A stretch of 64,000 nt of DNA from Diadophis punctatus similis (Eukaryota; Chordata; Lepidosauria; Squamata; Dipsadidae), in NCBI GenBank assembly GCA_023053685.1, contig JALIGW010000003.1, forward strand, positions 142,841,508 to 142,905,507, read 5' to 3'. The notes under the pieces were generated by a model that was given only the letters and a program-made list of their open reading frames with translations, made no database searches and was not told the DNA's origin. This document shows positions 1-11,130 of the stretch, piece by piece (position 1 is the first letter of the stretch; each line of letters opens with the position of its first letter). The translations under genes were made by a program, and so were the position numbers.

Positions 1-257
1 AGCAGAGTTATGAAGGCTGGCACCAATACCTTATGAAATAAATGTTTTATTTGCAATGAAACTTCACTGGGGAGACAGTTGCTCTAAATCTGTCAAGGGA
101 GTAGCTCCTGAAGTTTTGAAAACATAATTAGAAATATTTTGTTCCTCTTATGTACTGCTAAATCTCACAACATACACACACCAGAGAAAATCATGATATG
201 TATATCTTGGGCTTCATATTAGGAAAGAATTCCTAAAGAGTAGCTTTGGAATAGAGA

Positions 258-292
<35 letters not shown>

Positions 293-754
293 CTCAATGT
301 GATGTATTGGTTAAGGTGTATGAATAACAATGAAGAGGTCTATAGAAGCTTCCTAGGTGAGCTTTGTTGTTGGGATAAAATGCAAGAAGCAACAGTTACG
401 TACACCTTTCTGAGCTCTTGGAGGAAATTCCAACAGCATAGTTACAGTATATAAATCAACATAAAATAAATATATTTTAATAATATTGCCAGTCAAGAAT
501 TACTGTTCAGTCACAATATGGATGAACGTTGATGTCATGATTTTGGTCTGTTTGAGGAAAATAATTAGTACCACAGAGGTGTTGTGCCCACATTTACATC
601 TTATTTCTTTTCTTTTCTTTTTTTGAAAAACAGAAATTTGCCCATTCAAAATTGGCTGCTTTGTACAGTATATTGATTTTTTTTTGGGTGGCACCTTTTT
701 TTGGGGGTAGCTGTTTTACTTATTTATCAGACTGATATGCCATTCCAACTGATA
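1..754. other. AT-rich DNA without a recognisable gene
   Basis: I see no gene. Short open frames on both strands are low-complexity or lack any family motif. The only clear structure is a CA microsatellite at 260-291. The right edge runs into degraded CR1 sequence near 755. Confidence 0.6.
260..291. repeat. (CA)n microsatellite
   Basis: An uninterrupted CA dinucleotide run of about 16 units is seen directly. Confidence 0.95.
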
Positions 755-1191
755 ATTGAGTAACTGAGACAATAGTAGAGTCGTACACAGTAGTAGAGTA
801 ATAGAGGCTCAACAGTAGTGCCTATGAGAAAGATCTAGGTGTCCTAGTGGATCACTGTGTAAGCATAAGCCAGCAGTTGCTATAGCTGCCAGAAAAGCCA
901 ACACAATCCTGGGCTGTATCAACAGAGAGAGAGAGAGAGCGCGCATCAAGATGATAGGAAGTGATAGAACCACTCTATACTAGTGAGGCTAGTACAGGCT
1001 AGTATAGGCTAGTATAGTGAGGCTACACTTGGAATACTGCATCCAGTTCTGGTCACCATGATATAAAAAAAAAGATGCTGAAGCCCTAGAAAGAGTTCTG
1101 AGAATAGTGCAGAGAAGAGCAACAACGATGATAAGGGGTCTGTGGGCTAAGTTGTATGATGAATGGCTAAAGAAATTAGGTATGTTTAGCC

Positions 1192-1763
1192 CAGTGCTTC
1201 TCAAACAGTGGGGAGGGCCCCCCTGGGGGGCATGCGGAGTAATGCCGGGGGGGGGCACATGACCCTGGGGAATGTGCTTTTTTTTGCCGCAGGGAGTAGG
1301 GGTTTTTTGCACCGAACAATAGCACACAGCACAGAGCAGGAGATATGAAGTGCAGATAACAAACCCTTAAGTGACCCCATGGAAAAATATTTAACAGGGA
1401 TGAAAAGAAAAGAGGAGAGAGACGGAGATAATGAGACAAATGTAAGTCTCCTGAAAACTAAGATGAGGAAATATGACGAAGCGTATGTAGCGCTTGGCTT
1501 CACTGTGACTATGGTGGGAGACGAGGAAAGACCGGTATGTTTACTGTGTCTAAAAATGTTGGCAGCAGACAGCATGAAGCCAAATAAATTAAGGCGTCAC
1601 TTAAACACATTACACCCCAATCACGCTGATAAGCCGCTTGAGTTTTTTCAGTGAAAACGTGCCGAATATTGCAAACAATTGTCCCGGCAGAGAGTTGGGG
1701 AGCGCAAAATGTTTACTTCTTCCTGGGGGGGGGGGCATAACAGAAAATAATTGAGAAGCATTG
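1192..1763 (+). mobile_element. Internally deleted hAT element (BED-finger type)
   Basis: The element is bounded by terminal inverted repeats CAGTGCTTCTCAA (1192-1204) and TTGAGAAGCATTG (1751-1763, one mismatch), and sits inside CR1. It encodes only the N-terminal BED zinc finger of a transposase (1379-1654). The rest of the roughly 600-residue enzyme expected for this family is absent, and the sequence runs from just after the finger into the right terminus. The outer 8-mers (GTTTAGCC and GTTAGGCT) match at only about five of eight positions, so the target duplication is decayed or my boundary is off by a few bases. Confidence 0.75.
1379..1654 (+). pseudogene. N-terminal BED zinc-finger fragment of a hAT transposase
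   Basis: The open frame has 91 codons. Residues about 52-84 show Cys-x2-Cys followed by His-x4-His ('CLLC' and 'RRHLNTLH'), the metal-binding pattern of BED fingers in hAT transposases and their domesticated ZBED/SCAND3-like relatives. The preceding residues ('KYDEAYVALGFT') fit the same family. A stop follows residue 91. The frame then continues weakly for about 20 codons before the right terminal repeat, so the RNase H-like catalytic domain and C-terminal dimerisation region are missing. It could bind element ends but cannot catalyse transposition. Expression is unknown. An intact finger in an otherwise deleted element is notable but may be chance. Confidence 0.7.
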
Positions 1764-1894
1764 GTTAGGCTAAACTTTAGCCTAATGAAAAAAAAAGATT
1801 AGGGGTGACATGAGAGCAGTCTTTCAGTACTTGAAGGGTATCATAGGGAAGAGGGGGTCAATTTATTCTCCATAGCACCTGAGAGCAGCAATGG

Positions 1895-2788
1895 GTGGAA
1901 GCTCATCAAAACAGACATGGGGTGTGTTTCCATCAGTACGCTGATGACACCCAGCTGTACATCACCACCCCGTCTGACTTCAGGCAGGCAGTTGATGTGA
2001 TGTGCTGTTGCCTGGACGACGTTAAGATCTGGATGGGGAGGAACAGACTCAGACTCAATCCCGACAAGACTGAGTGGCTGTGGATATTGCCTCCTAAGGA
2101 TCATGACAACTACCCCTCCTTGGTCTTTGAGGGTGCGAAACTGACTCCCTCAGACCTGGTCCGCAACTTGGGGGTCCTCCTAGATCCACAGCTAAAATTG
2201 GACCACCATCTTTCTGCTGTGGCTAGGGGGGCCTTTGCACAGGTCCGCCTGGTGCACCAGTTGCGGCCATATTTGGAGAAGGAGGCTCTACTCACGGTCA
2301 CTCATGCCCTTGTCACCTCGCGCTTGGACTACTGCAATGCGCTCTACATGGGGCTACCCTTGAAGAGTATCTGGAGACTTCAGCTGGTGCAAAATGCGGC
2401 TGCGCGTGCTGTGGTGGGTGTGCCAAGGTACACCCACGTGACACCAATACTCCGCCAGCTGCATTGGTTGCCCATCGGTCTCCGGGTCCAATTCAAGGTG
2501 TTGATCACCATCTTTAAAGCCCTTCATGGCTTAGGACCAGGATATCTTCGGGACCGCATTCTGCCTCATACTTCCCTCCGACCGGTTAGGGCCCACAGAG
2601 TTGGCCTCCTCCAGGTCCCGTCGGCCAAGCAATGCCGGCTGGCGGGCCCTAGGGGGAGAGCCTTCTCTGTGGCCGGCCCCGTGCTCTGGAACCAACTACC
2701 CCCAGAGACCCGGACCATCCCCACTCTGCTGGCCTTCCGAAAAGCCGTCAAAACATGGCTTTTCCTGCAGGTGGGGGGGACAGCTTAA
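1895..2788 (+). CDS. C-terminal part of L2-type ORF2 (reverse transcriptase), open
   Basis: The frame spans 297 codons; about the first ten come from flanking CR1 sequence and the rest is L2. It starts with 'FHQYADDTQLY', the catalytic YxDD box of non-LTR reverse transcriptase (bases 1937-1948). It continues through 'NPDKTEWLW', 'LGVLLDPQL', 'SRLDYCNALY', 'HWLPIGLRVQFK' and 'LWNQLPPETR', the usual order of conserved blocks in the RT thumb and C-terminal region of L2/CR1-group LINEs. The endonuclease and the N-terminal RT blocks are absent, so it cannot be active. There is no frameshift or stop from the YADD box to the natural stop at 2786, which argues for a young insertion. It has no promoter of its own that I can see. 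Confidence 0.85.
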   Translation: MEAHQNRHGVCFHQYADDTQLYITTPSDFRQAVDVMCCCLDDVKIWMGRNRLRLNPDKTEWLWILPPKDHDNYPSLVFEGAKLTPSDLVRNLGVLLDPQLKLDHHLSAVARGAFAQVRLVHQLRPYLEKEALLTVTHALVTSRLDYCNALYMGLPLKSIWRLQLVQNAAARAVVGVPRYTHVTPILRQLHWLPIGLRVQFKVLITIFKALHGLGPGYLRDRILPHTSLRPVRAHRVGLLQVPSAKQCRLAGPRGRAFSVAGPVLWNQLPPETRTIPTLLAFRKAVKTWLFLQVGGTA

Positions 2789-2995
2789 TCCACCTGAGAT
2801 TACCCCCCAAGTATGTATGATGTTGAATGGATGTTGTTGTTTTTAATATTGCTTTTTTAAAAATTTGTATTTGTTTCTTTTTAATTACATGTATTTTGAT
2901 TATTCTTGTATTTTTCCCTGTTGTACGCCGCCCTGAGTCCCTTGGGAGTTGGGCGGCATATAAGAATAACAAAATAAATAAATAAATAAATAAAA
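1922..2995 (+). mobile_element. L2-group LINE, 5' truncated, with intact 3' coding end
   Basis: The element begins just upstream of the reverse-transcriptase YADD box and ends in a characteristic squamate L2-like tail ('cgccctgagtcc', 'gggcggcatata') plus an (AAAT)n run. It splits a CR1 element. A possible short target duplication is AAAACAGA (1908-1915) against AAAACGAT (2992-2999), imperfect. The long open frame indicates a fairly recent insertion. Confidence 0.85.
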
Positions 2996-3128
2996 CGATG
3001 CAACTGGAACTAACGATAGTGAGAATAATTAATCAATGAAACAGCTCACCTTCTGGAGTTGTGAGTGCTCTATTGCTGGAAAATTTCCAGAAAAGATTGG
3101 GCAAACATTTGTCTGGGATGGTATAAGG

Positions 3129-3245
3129 CACTGGTGTCAAACTTGCGGCCTCACGTTGCCATCACGTGACGTTTCATGACATTTTTCCCTTCGCGGAGCT
3201 GGGGTGGGCGTGGCCTGTGCACGGGCCACCAGTTTGACCGGCCTC
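3129..3245. mobile_element. Short hAT MITE ('GTGTCAAAC' terminus family)
   Basis: The left end CACTGGTGTCAAAC is met by a right end containing 'AGTTTGACCGGCCTC'. Flanking 8-mers GTATAAGG (3121-3128) and ATATAAGG (3246-3253) are a 7/8 target duplication in CR1 sequence, the size expected for hAT. It is non-coding at 117 bp. Related copies lie at 13858, 37296, 41902, 43011 and 54083. Confidence 0.8.
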
Positions 3246-3325
3246 ATATAAGGTCTCCTACCTTGGATAGGAGCTTAGACTAAAAAACTTTAACAATCCC
3301 TTCCAGTCCTAAGATTTTATGAGAT

Positions 3326-3764
3326 CTTGAACTAATGTGACTGAATGCCGAATAGAGATTCAGACTTTATCCCCTGGTCCCAGCTCTAGAAAAAGAATGA
3401 GCACCTGAAGGACCATTCAAGATGCCTCTTGGACCAACAGGCCATGACTGATCATGTGATCTCTATAAAAAAAAACCTCTGCCTTGTTTCCAAGAAAAAA
3501 GAGAAGTGTGTTGCTCATTATAGATTACTTTTCCTTGCTGCAGCCACTAATTATAGTTTGAATTGATGGATTAAGGTCTTCATGAATTCAATCTTCAGAT
3601 GATTAATCTACTATTTCAGATAGTTAAAACTTGTAGTTGAATGCTTAGAGCCAAACGTTTGCATTTTGTGTAGCTGATATTTTACCTTCTTTTGTATATG
3701 ATTATAAGCAAAGTTTAAACAGTAAAACATGATTGAATATATATGTAATATGACAAGCATGAAT
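3326..3764. other. No recognisable gene or repeat
   Basis: This is AT-rich sequence without a convincing frame or repeat terminus. Confidence 0.5.
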
Positions 3765-4260
3765 AAGAGTAAAAGAGATATGAATATATGGGTACATTAG
3801 GACAGGAATGGTAGGCATGATTGTGTGCTTATGCATGCCCCTTACTGACCTCTTAGGAATGGGGTGAGATCGATGGTAGGTAATCTGAGGTTGAAGTTTT
3901 TGGGTTTGGGGAAGAAACTACTGAGTCAGGTAAAGTGTTCCAGGCATTGACCACTCTGTTGTTGAAGTCGAATTTTTTGCAATCAAGTTTGGAACGGTTT
4001 ACATTAAGTTTGTATCTATTGTGAGCTTGTGTATTATTGCGGTTGAAGCTGAAGTAGTCGTTAACAGGTAGGACATTGTGGCAGATAATTTTGTGAGTTA
4101 CACTTAGGTCAGATCGAAGGCGGCTTAGTTCTAAATTTTCAAGTCCCAAAATTCCAAGTCTGGTTTCATAAGGTATTCTGTTGTGAACAGAGGAATGTAA
4201 TACTCTTCTTGTGAAATATCTCTGGACATTATGCAAAACATGCAAGGGTATTGATCTGTT
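3765..4260 (-). mobile_element. LINE 3' end, antisense (same family as 15300-15640)
   Basis: On the minus strand a 130-codon frame (3853-4245) reads 'VQRYFTRRVLHS', 'YETRLGILGLENLELSR' and 'NRVVNAWNTLPDSVVSS'. This order is typical of the C-terminal end of CR1/Jockey-superfamily reverse transcriptases. The downstream copy at 15300 has the same 'RYKLNVNRSKLDC' and 'AWNALPDSVVSS' blocks, confirming a dispersed family. It is 5' truncated, and only the extreme C-terminus and 3' UTR remain. I cannot assign the exact clade by eye. Confidence 0.75.
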
Positions 4261-4851
4261 AATTGATTATATCATTTTTGTAGAACATATAACTAAGAAA
4301 GGGACAGAAAGTTATTTAATTTGCATTTGAATGCAAATGTATCTACATTTGCAATATTTTAACTATCACAAAAACCACAGATAATAAATACATTTATAAA
4401 TAATAAATATTTATTGGGCTGATGTGCCACCCCATCTGATATTGACTAAAGACTTGAGACCTTGAACTGATGACTGATGACTGAGTGCAGCTAGTTCAAA
4501 ATATCTACTTCTCCAATTTAAAATGCAAGCTTTCTTTTTCTTTCCTTTTTCTTTTTTTTAGAAAATCAAGCAATATATATATGAGGGGAAATTCACAGCA
4601 GACACACATATTCATGAAAATAATATGTAAAAATCATTGTTTTAAGGACAATTGTGGAAACTATGCACATTAGGCAAAAGTGCATGGACATTTTTTTTGT
4701 TAAAATGAAAATGATATTCACAAAAATCAGCAATCAAATTAACATTTACAAATCTATCCATCCTGTCTGTGAAAATTGATTTAAAGACATAGCCAAAGAA
4801 ATGATTGTTCTTTCTTCTAATTATTACTGGGGAAGGAGATTCTTTTATTAG

Positions 4852-4903
<52 letters not shown>

Positions 4904-5239
4904 TTTGTATATACAGTATATTTCTACTGTAATCTATTATTATTTGTACTGCATTTCCAGTGTTGCTGACATGTATGTAGCTTGCTTCTCCCCAATATGA
5001 TCTTTTGCACTGCAGAAATAAGGAAGCAGAAAAATAAAAATAAACAGTACTCAGATTGGAGGATGAATCTGACAAAAACTCTTTCTTTATGACCAGTTGA
5101 CTGTTTCAGTGTTTGGTGGTGACTTCATTGTATTTGGACTGCATGGCATCTGGTAAAGATGGTGGTTTCAATCATTCTGTTGCTGAGAAGATGCTGAATA
5201 ATTTCCCACAAGGAAAGTACTGTATTAAAAATGGGAATT
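4261..5239. other. AT-rich DNA, no gene seen
   Basis: Apart from a GT microsatellite at 4853-4900 there is no recognisable element. Short frames here are not family-like. Confidence 0.5.
4853..4900. repeat. (GT)n microsatellite
   Basis: About 24 uninterrupted GT units are present. Confidence 0.95.
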
Positions 5240-5241
5240 TA

Positions 5242-5747
5242 CCGTATATTTTGGAGTATAAGACGCACCTTTTTCCTCCCTAAAAGAGGCTGAAAATTTG
5301 GGTGCGTCTTATACTTCGAATGTAGCTTTTTCGAAGCTTTTTTTCTCCAGCCCTAAGGAGGTGCTAACGATCTTCCCGGCTTCCTATTCCCTCTGAAGAA
5401 GGTTTTTTCCAGCCCTAAGTCTTTGCAGGCTTGTTTTCATTCCTACTCCCTCTGAAAAAGCGGTGCTTTTCAGCCCTAACGTTGTGCTAACAATCTTACT
5501 GGCTTGCTGCATTTATTTTTATTTCTACTCCCTCCAAAGCAGTTTTTCCTGCCCTAAGTCTTTTCAGGCTTGTTTTCATTCCTACTCTCTCTGAAAAAGG
5601 CTTTTTCAGCCCTAACCAGAGGATAAAATAATGTGCTGAAGCTGAACAGACTAAGGACGCTAGCCAGATGAATACCTGGTAGGTAGATCCCCCCCCCTAT
5701 TTTCCTCCCACAAAACTAAGGTGCGTTTTATACTCCGAAAAATACAG
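5242..5747. mobile_element. TA-flanked MITE ('CCGTATTTTTCGGAGTATAA' terminus)
   Basis: The left end CCGTATATTTTGGAGTATAA and the right end, its inverted counterpart 'TACTCCGAAAAATACAG', are flanked by TA (5240-5241 and 5748-5749). The interior contains tandem-like blocks of 'ttcagccctaa' and 'ctactccctc'. It is non-coding. Two further copies lie at 32145-32534 and 45456-45942. TA duplication suggests the Tc1/mariner/pogo group, but I cannot name the family. Confidence 0.8.
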
Positions 5748-5749
5748 TA

Positions 5750-8262
5750 GTAATAAGGATTTAATGGATTTAATGCAACTTCTTGAACCTTCAAGTGCTA
5801 CCTCTTCTTCATTATTCTGAAGTATGATGTAGGCTTAACCTCTGCTTTGCCTTTTGAAATATCTCTCTGCAAACATCAGGATCAAAACTTGGGAGGATGT
5901 GGAAAAATCCCATACTTAAGCCTTCTATCAATTACTTATTGATTGGTCTGCACACAAAGATCAAGAACATTATATAACTATCATGGATACATTGGATTAA
6001 TAAATACATAAAAGACAGTTTGAACAAATCTACCATAGAGATATGACTGCAGGCATGAAAATGGTCTTATCTCTGGAATTTGCAGGATTATAAGAAGGCT
6101 GTTTCTTTCTGCCTAGAAGTGAAAACTAACTATGATATTCTTTTTTTCCTGTCTCTTCTAACAAGCATCCTTCAGTCTGGGTTCTACAGTAACTTTTAAA
6201 ACCCTTTTTGATTAAATTGAGCAAAAGAAAAAAAGAGTACATAATAATTTTTACGATAACATTAACTCAAGATGGCCGCCATCTGCAAAAATTATTGCTC
6301 TTGGTGGCTTCTTTTTCAAGGGAGGAAATTTACCAATAATCCAAGAACATCATTTGTGCTTTTAATGATTGGACAATATCAGTATTTTGCAACTTTCCAG
6401 TCATAGCATGGTAAGTCACCCTTCCTAGCATGGCTTGTTAAACAAAGTTGGCGTCTTGATTCGTATTTGAGCAATTGGTACATTACTGAGCAATCTGCAA
6501 TATTTGAAGTAGGCAATGAAGAATCGTAGTTTAATATGTCCTTCATAAATTATGTGAGGAATATTAATGAAACAATTATGTTGAGCAGGCCAATATATAC
6601 AATTTATAATGATGGAAAGAACATATTTTGCCCAATTCCACCCCACATGTTCAATTTAACTAAATCCAAGAGACTTTGGGATGTAATTGCATTAGAGACC
6701 CTCTCACCTCATAGCAGCCTAGTAGGTTGAGCTCCATTAAGGGATCCTTGTGGCGTAGTCACGATAACTTTATTTGGGATAGATTAAAGAAATTGTACTC
6801 ATTTCCTTTTAGCCAAAGCAGCCCATATTGTAGGCCTCAGAATTAACATTATACCTTTCTTTTTCCTGTTGGAGATATAAGGTAAGAAAGCTCCTCAAAA
6901 AAGTTACCCATGTGCTACTTTTATTCACGAAGACATCATTGCAAGAGGCTAGCGATGAGGGCACCAATCTTCTGTCAGTCTTTCAACTATTTCTCAGTTT
7001 GCATTCCCATTGTCTCCTCCTGCTTTGCATTCTAATAATCTCTTCTCTCATGCAAATAGTTGAATAGTTGTCATATGCATGTCTTTGTCCTATTTGTAAT
7101 TCCTTTTATGCTGAAACTTGACTCCACCTACCCTAGTAATATTTATTGGACATCTTCTTCTCAGTAACTTATTCCCCCCCTAACTATTTTGATTTTTTCT
7201 GTTTTAGGCATCTCCATATGTCAGTATATGGCACGCTCCATTATTTTTTTATAAACCCAATCTCTTTAATCTTGCTTTTGACCCATACTTCTGTTCTGAA
7301 AACTATTTCCTGCTTGTTATTTTTTTTATCATATTCATGTTAATATTGTTTATTTTTATTCATTTGTTTCATATCATCATCACCTCTCTTGGTTTTGGTA
7401 ACATTATGCCCATTCCATCTTAAACTCTCTCAGACTTGATGATCAGACTTTCTAACTATAATTATGTGCCTCTGTTCTTTTCTACTTGCTCACATTTCTA
7501 CGATATCATCAAATAATTGTCTTTTTAAATAGCTCCTGAAGAAGTATATGAGGACTTTACTTTTTAAACAAGATGTTCTTAATACTTGTCTCAACTTATG
7601 TTTTTAATTTTACCTAGATCTTTGAGATGTATTTGTCACAACCATATTTTCATTTTCTTCAAGCTTTTTCTTTTCATTTTTTTCAGCTACCCCTAAATAT
7701 TTTCTTAATTATGGAAAACAAACTGAATGCTTCATAACAATATTCTTTTTTTTAGATGTATCTGAGTTCAAATAATGCTGTGTTTAAAAAAAATTTCAAC
7801 TGTATGGGGCTTCTGAGGAAACAACACTAATTATACCGGCAAAGTGTTATTTTGGTTTTTTTAAACATTTATTTAGGGAACTTGGTATTATGTTGTTTTG
7901 CATTTTGCAGCACTACTTTTGCATCTGAGTGCAAACTGAATAAGAGCCAACAAGATATTTTATCTAATTTTTAGAATGTTATAGTATTACAAGACATGTT
8001 AATCCCCTTTTCACTTTTTTCCCTCAGTGTTCTAACTTGATATTGAAGAATCATCAAGAAAAAAGTGCCTTATTTTTCCTACACAACACAGGAATATCAT
8101 TTGGAAAATAGCTACATTCTAAGAAAGTCTAAACCTTTTCAAATCTAAATTTTTACAGTGAATTGTTCCATTTCACAAGCTGGCAGAGTTTCTCATCAAT
8201 CACAGTGAAACTATGGTAGTTAAACAATTACTATGCAATGTAACACTGACCAGGAGTGGGAG

Positions 8263-8330
<68 letters not shown>

Positions 8331-8955
8331 AGGAGGAAGGCTTTGAATCCCAGCCACACATCAAATGCAAATATGGCCCATACGACAAGGTCTATTAAAA
8401 TGTAGATATAGTTTATGAATTACAAATTGGAGAATTTGGCTTTCATAAAATAAATCTAGTTCACATCGTTTGGAAATGTGGGCATGGCACATTTGCCTTG
8501 GAACTACTAAGATTGGTATCTCGGCCTTCTCAGTTACATACCACCCTGGAACGATATTATGATCTCTGCAAAAACAAACAAACAATTTAATTTGGACTAA
8601 CGTGTTAAAAAAAGAGGAGTAAGAAGAAGAAGAAGAAGGAGCATGATGGTCAATGGCCAGTACCCCCACTGTAGTAATAAAATGTCTAGACAGCAATTAA
8701 CATCCATTTCCCCCAAGAATGCATCTGTGTCATCAGCAAATCTTTACTACTTTGCACAGAACTAATCTAAATACGTTTAATCATTAATCAATTTCCAAAT
8801 TCTGAGCAAGAGTCACTTCTCATGAGTTTTGCTTTCAAATAAAACAAAACCCTGCAGGCATCTTATGAGAAAAGACAAAGCTAGGATCAACTAGGGAAAC
8901 CCTTTAGTAGGTAACCCTACTTAGAAGACAAAGTCAGATCTCTGTCCCAGTGCAT
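5750..8955. other. Long AT-rich stretch without gene
   Basis: I see no repeat termini, splice-bounded exon or conserved frame in about 3.2 kb. It contains a GT microsatellite at 8265-8327 and a short GAA run near 8618-8638. It may be unique host DNA or very old repeats. Confidence 0.5.
8265..8327. repeat. (GT)n microsatellite
   Basis: About 31 GT units make up the run. Confidence 0.95.
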
Positions 8956-8984
8956 GCTCAAATACAGTTCTAAAGGCCGCCTGC

Positions 8985-10085
8985 CTTTTTTTGTTGTTCT
9001 GGTCTAAACATAATATTCTTATAGTGCAAGCACCTTACAGAAAATGGATACACAACTGGCTGGCAAACCGTACTCAACGAGTAGTCCTTAATGGGTCTAA
9101 GTCTACATGGAGAGAAGTAAGCAGTGGGGTACCACAAGGTTCCATCTTAGGCCCAGTACTCTTCATAAACAACTAAGATGAGGGAATAGAAGGGAACTTA
9201 CCAAATTTGCAGATGATACTAAGCTGGCAGGAATAGCTAACACCCTAGAAGATAGGCTCATGATCCAGATGGATCTTGACAGACTTGAGCACTGGGCCCT
9301 ATCTAACAAAATGAAATTCAATGTAGAGAAAGTATAGTCCTACACTTAGGTAAGAAAAACCAAAAATATACATATAAACTGGGTGAAACCAGGCTTAATA
9401 GCAGTGACTGTGGGAGGGATCTTGGAGTCTTAGTGGACAACCAGCCAAATATGAGCAAGCAATGTGCAGCGGCAGCCAAAAAAGCCAATGCAATCTTAAA
9501 TTGCATTAACAGAGGGATACAATCTAGATCAAGTGAGGTACTAATACCACTCTATAAAGCCTTAGTAAGGCCAAACCTAGAGTCCTGCATCCGGTTTTGG
9601 TCACCACACTAGAAAAAAGATGTTGAGACTCTAGAAAAAGTGCAGAGGAGAGCAACCAGGATGATTAGGGGACTTGAGACTAAAACATATGAAGAACGGT
9701 TACAGGAACTGGGCATGGCTAGTGTAGTGAAGAGAAGGACCAGGGGAGTCATGATAGCAGTGTTCCAATATTTGAGGGGCTGCCACAGAGAGGAGGGGGT
9801 CAGGCTGTTTTCCAAAGCACCTGAAGGCCAGACAAGGAATAATGGATGGAAACTGATCAAGGAGAGATTCAACCTGGAAATAAGGAGGAACTTTCTGACA
9901 GTGAGAACAATCAACCAATGGAACAGCTTGCCTTCAGAAGTTGTGAGAGCTTCATCACTTGAAGCTTTCAAGAAGAGACTGGACTGTCATCTGTCAGAAA
10001 TGGTGTAGGGTTTCCTGGTTGAGCAGGGTGGGGTTGGACTAGATAACCTACAAGGTCCCTTCCAACTCTGCTAATCTGCGAAAAC
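8985..10085 (+). mobile_element. CR1 LINE, 5'-truncated copy with RT motifs
   Basis: The translation shows '[15 protein letters not shown]' (9117-9161, RT block with the PQG motif). A frameshift follows, then 'FADDTKLAG' near 9203-9229 (catalytic FADD box), 'LGVLVDNQ', and a clean 122-codon C-terminal frame 9640-10008 with 'EKVQRRATRMIRGL', 'WKLIKERFNLEIRRNF' and 'WNSLPSEVVRASSLEAFKKR'. The 3' end is 'caaggtcccttccaactctg'. This is the longest CR1 copy in the window and the reference for the broken copies at 755, 21216 and 57117. It is inactive, with stops and frameshifts before 9640. Confidence 0.9.
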
Positions 10086-11113
10086 AATCCAAATAAAAAC
10101 CATAACTGGACCTCAGTAAATTAGAAGCAAAGGCTGTTATAAAAATTAGTCTTAGTTGTTTGTTCATTTCCTGAAAACGGAGGTAGATACAGTTACTCCA
10201 GTTACTTTATAGTAGAGGTGCTGCTACTGAAAAGACCCACAGTGGGAACAGATGTTATTTGAAATGCCTTGAATCTAAACTATTTAGGATTTCCAGATGA
10301 TATTTCTATTCTTCTGGTAGTTCTGGATTATCTTGGTCCAAAACATAATGTCAATTGTGTGAATATTATGCCTTATAAATTCATTCTATGCCATTTATCA
10401 GTTCATCCCTGTCTCAATCAACAGGACTTTCAGCAGTTTAGTTATGAAGAGCATAAAGCAAACATTATTTCTAATCAAACATCCATGAGAAGAACTATGA
10501 CAAAGCTGTAGAATAATATTAAAAAAAACCATAGCCAGACAGTTAATCATGGGAGTTCCATACTTAACATAAGCTCTCTGAAATAGTTCAGTTTGATAAA
10601 ATCAGAATCTGGCAGCACCTTTGCTGACTAATAAATAAGGCATAAGTTTTCACAAACTTCAGTCCGCTTCACCAAATGCATAGAATGGGGTAGGATTTAA
10701 ATTGGAACGAGATGGGGGAAGAACATGTGAAGGCATTCCTCATTCTGTGGGACTATTTCTTAGGGCCTGTGATGGTGTTGCTGGCATGGATGTAGAGGCA
10801 AATAGACATTTGGGTTTGTGGCAGGGTCTAGTTCCCATGTTGGCATCATTGTCCTGTTCTTTCTTCTTGCTTATGAGAATCTTCTTCAGGTTAGGCAGCG
10901 ATCTATATGCAAGTATAAGCCTGCCAATGTGATAGATGCAATGGCTTGCCAGCAATGCCCTTTTGGATGTTACTTAGGAGAAATGGACAAACTTTGCCCA
11001 AAATAATTAACGTTAATAGTTTGACGTCAAGGCTCAAAACAAAGACAAAGTCATATTAAAGCATTTCTTTGCCCTAGGTAGGACAATCTATAGCAGATCT
11101 ATGGTGACTGTTT
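10086..11113. other. No gene seen; one dispersed-repeat fragment
   Basis: Mostly unassigned sequence. Bases about 10592-10690 ('aatctggcagcacctttgct' followed by 'gcataagttttcacaaactt') resemble a dispersed amniote repeat I recognise by wording but cannot name securely. Confidence 0.45.
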
Positions 11114-11130
11114 AAGAAAAGCAGGTTTTT

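Larger units (their letters stand above)
755..3325 (+). mobile_element. CR1 LINE 3' region, split by three younger insertions
   Basis: Degraded C-terminal CR1 ORF2 and the CR1 3' end are present in four pieces: about 755-1191, 1764-1915, 2996-3128 and 3246-3325. Translated pieces carry the CR1 signatures 'DLGVLVD', 'QRRATTMIRGL' and 'SSNGWKLI', and the last piece matches the 3' end pattern 'cccttccagtc'. The pieces are collinear with the uninterrupted CR1 copy at 8985-10085, so this was one insertion later interrupted by a BED-type hAT element, an L2 LINE and a hAT MITE. The element is 5' truncated and full of stops and frameshifts, so it is dead. Confidence 0.85.

Noticed and set aside
5242..5747. 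Reading the 'gtataagacgcacc' MITE as a gene promoter (TATA-like strings)
   Set aside because: Three copies with the same ends and TA flanks show that it is a MITE.
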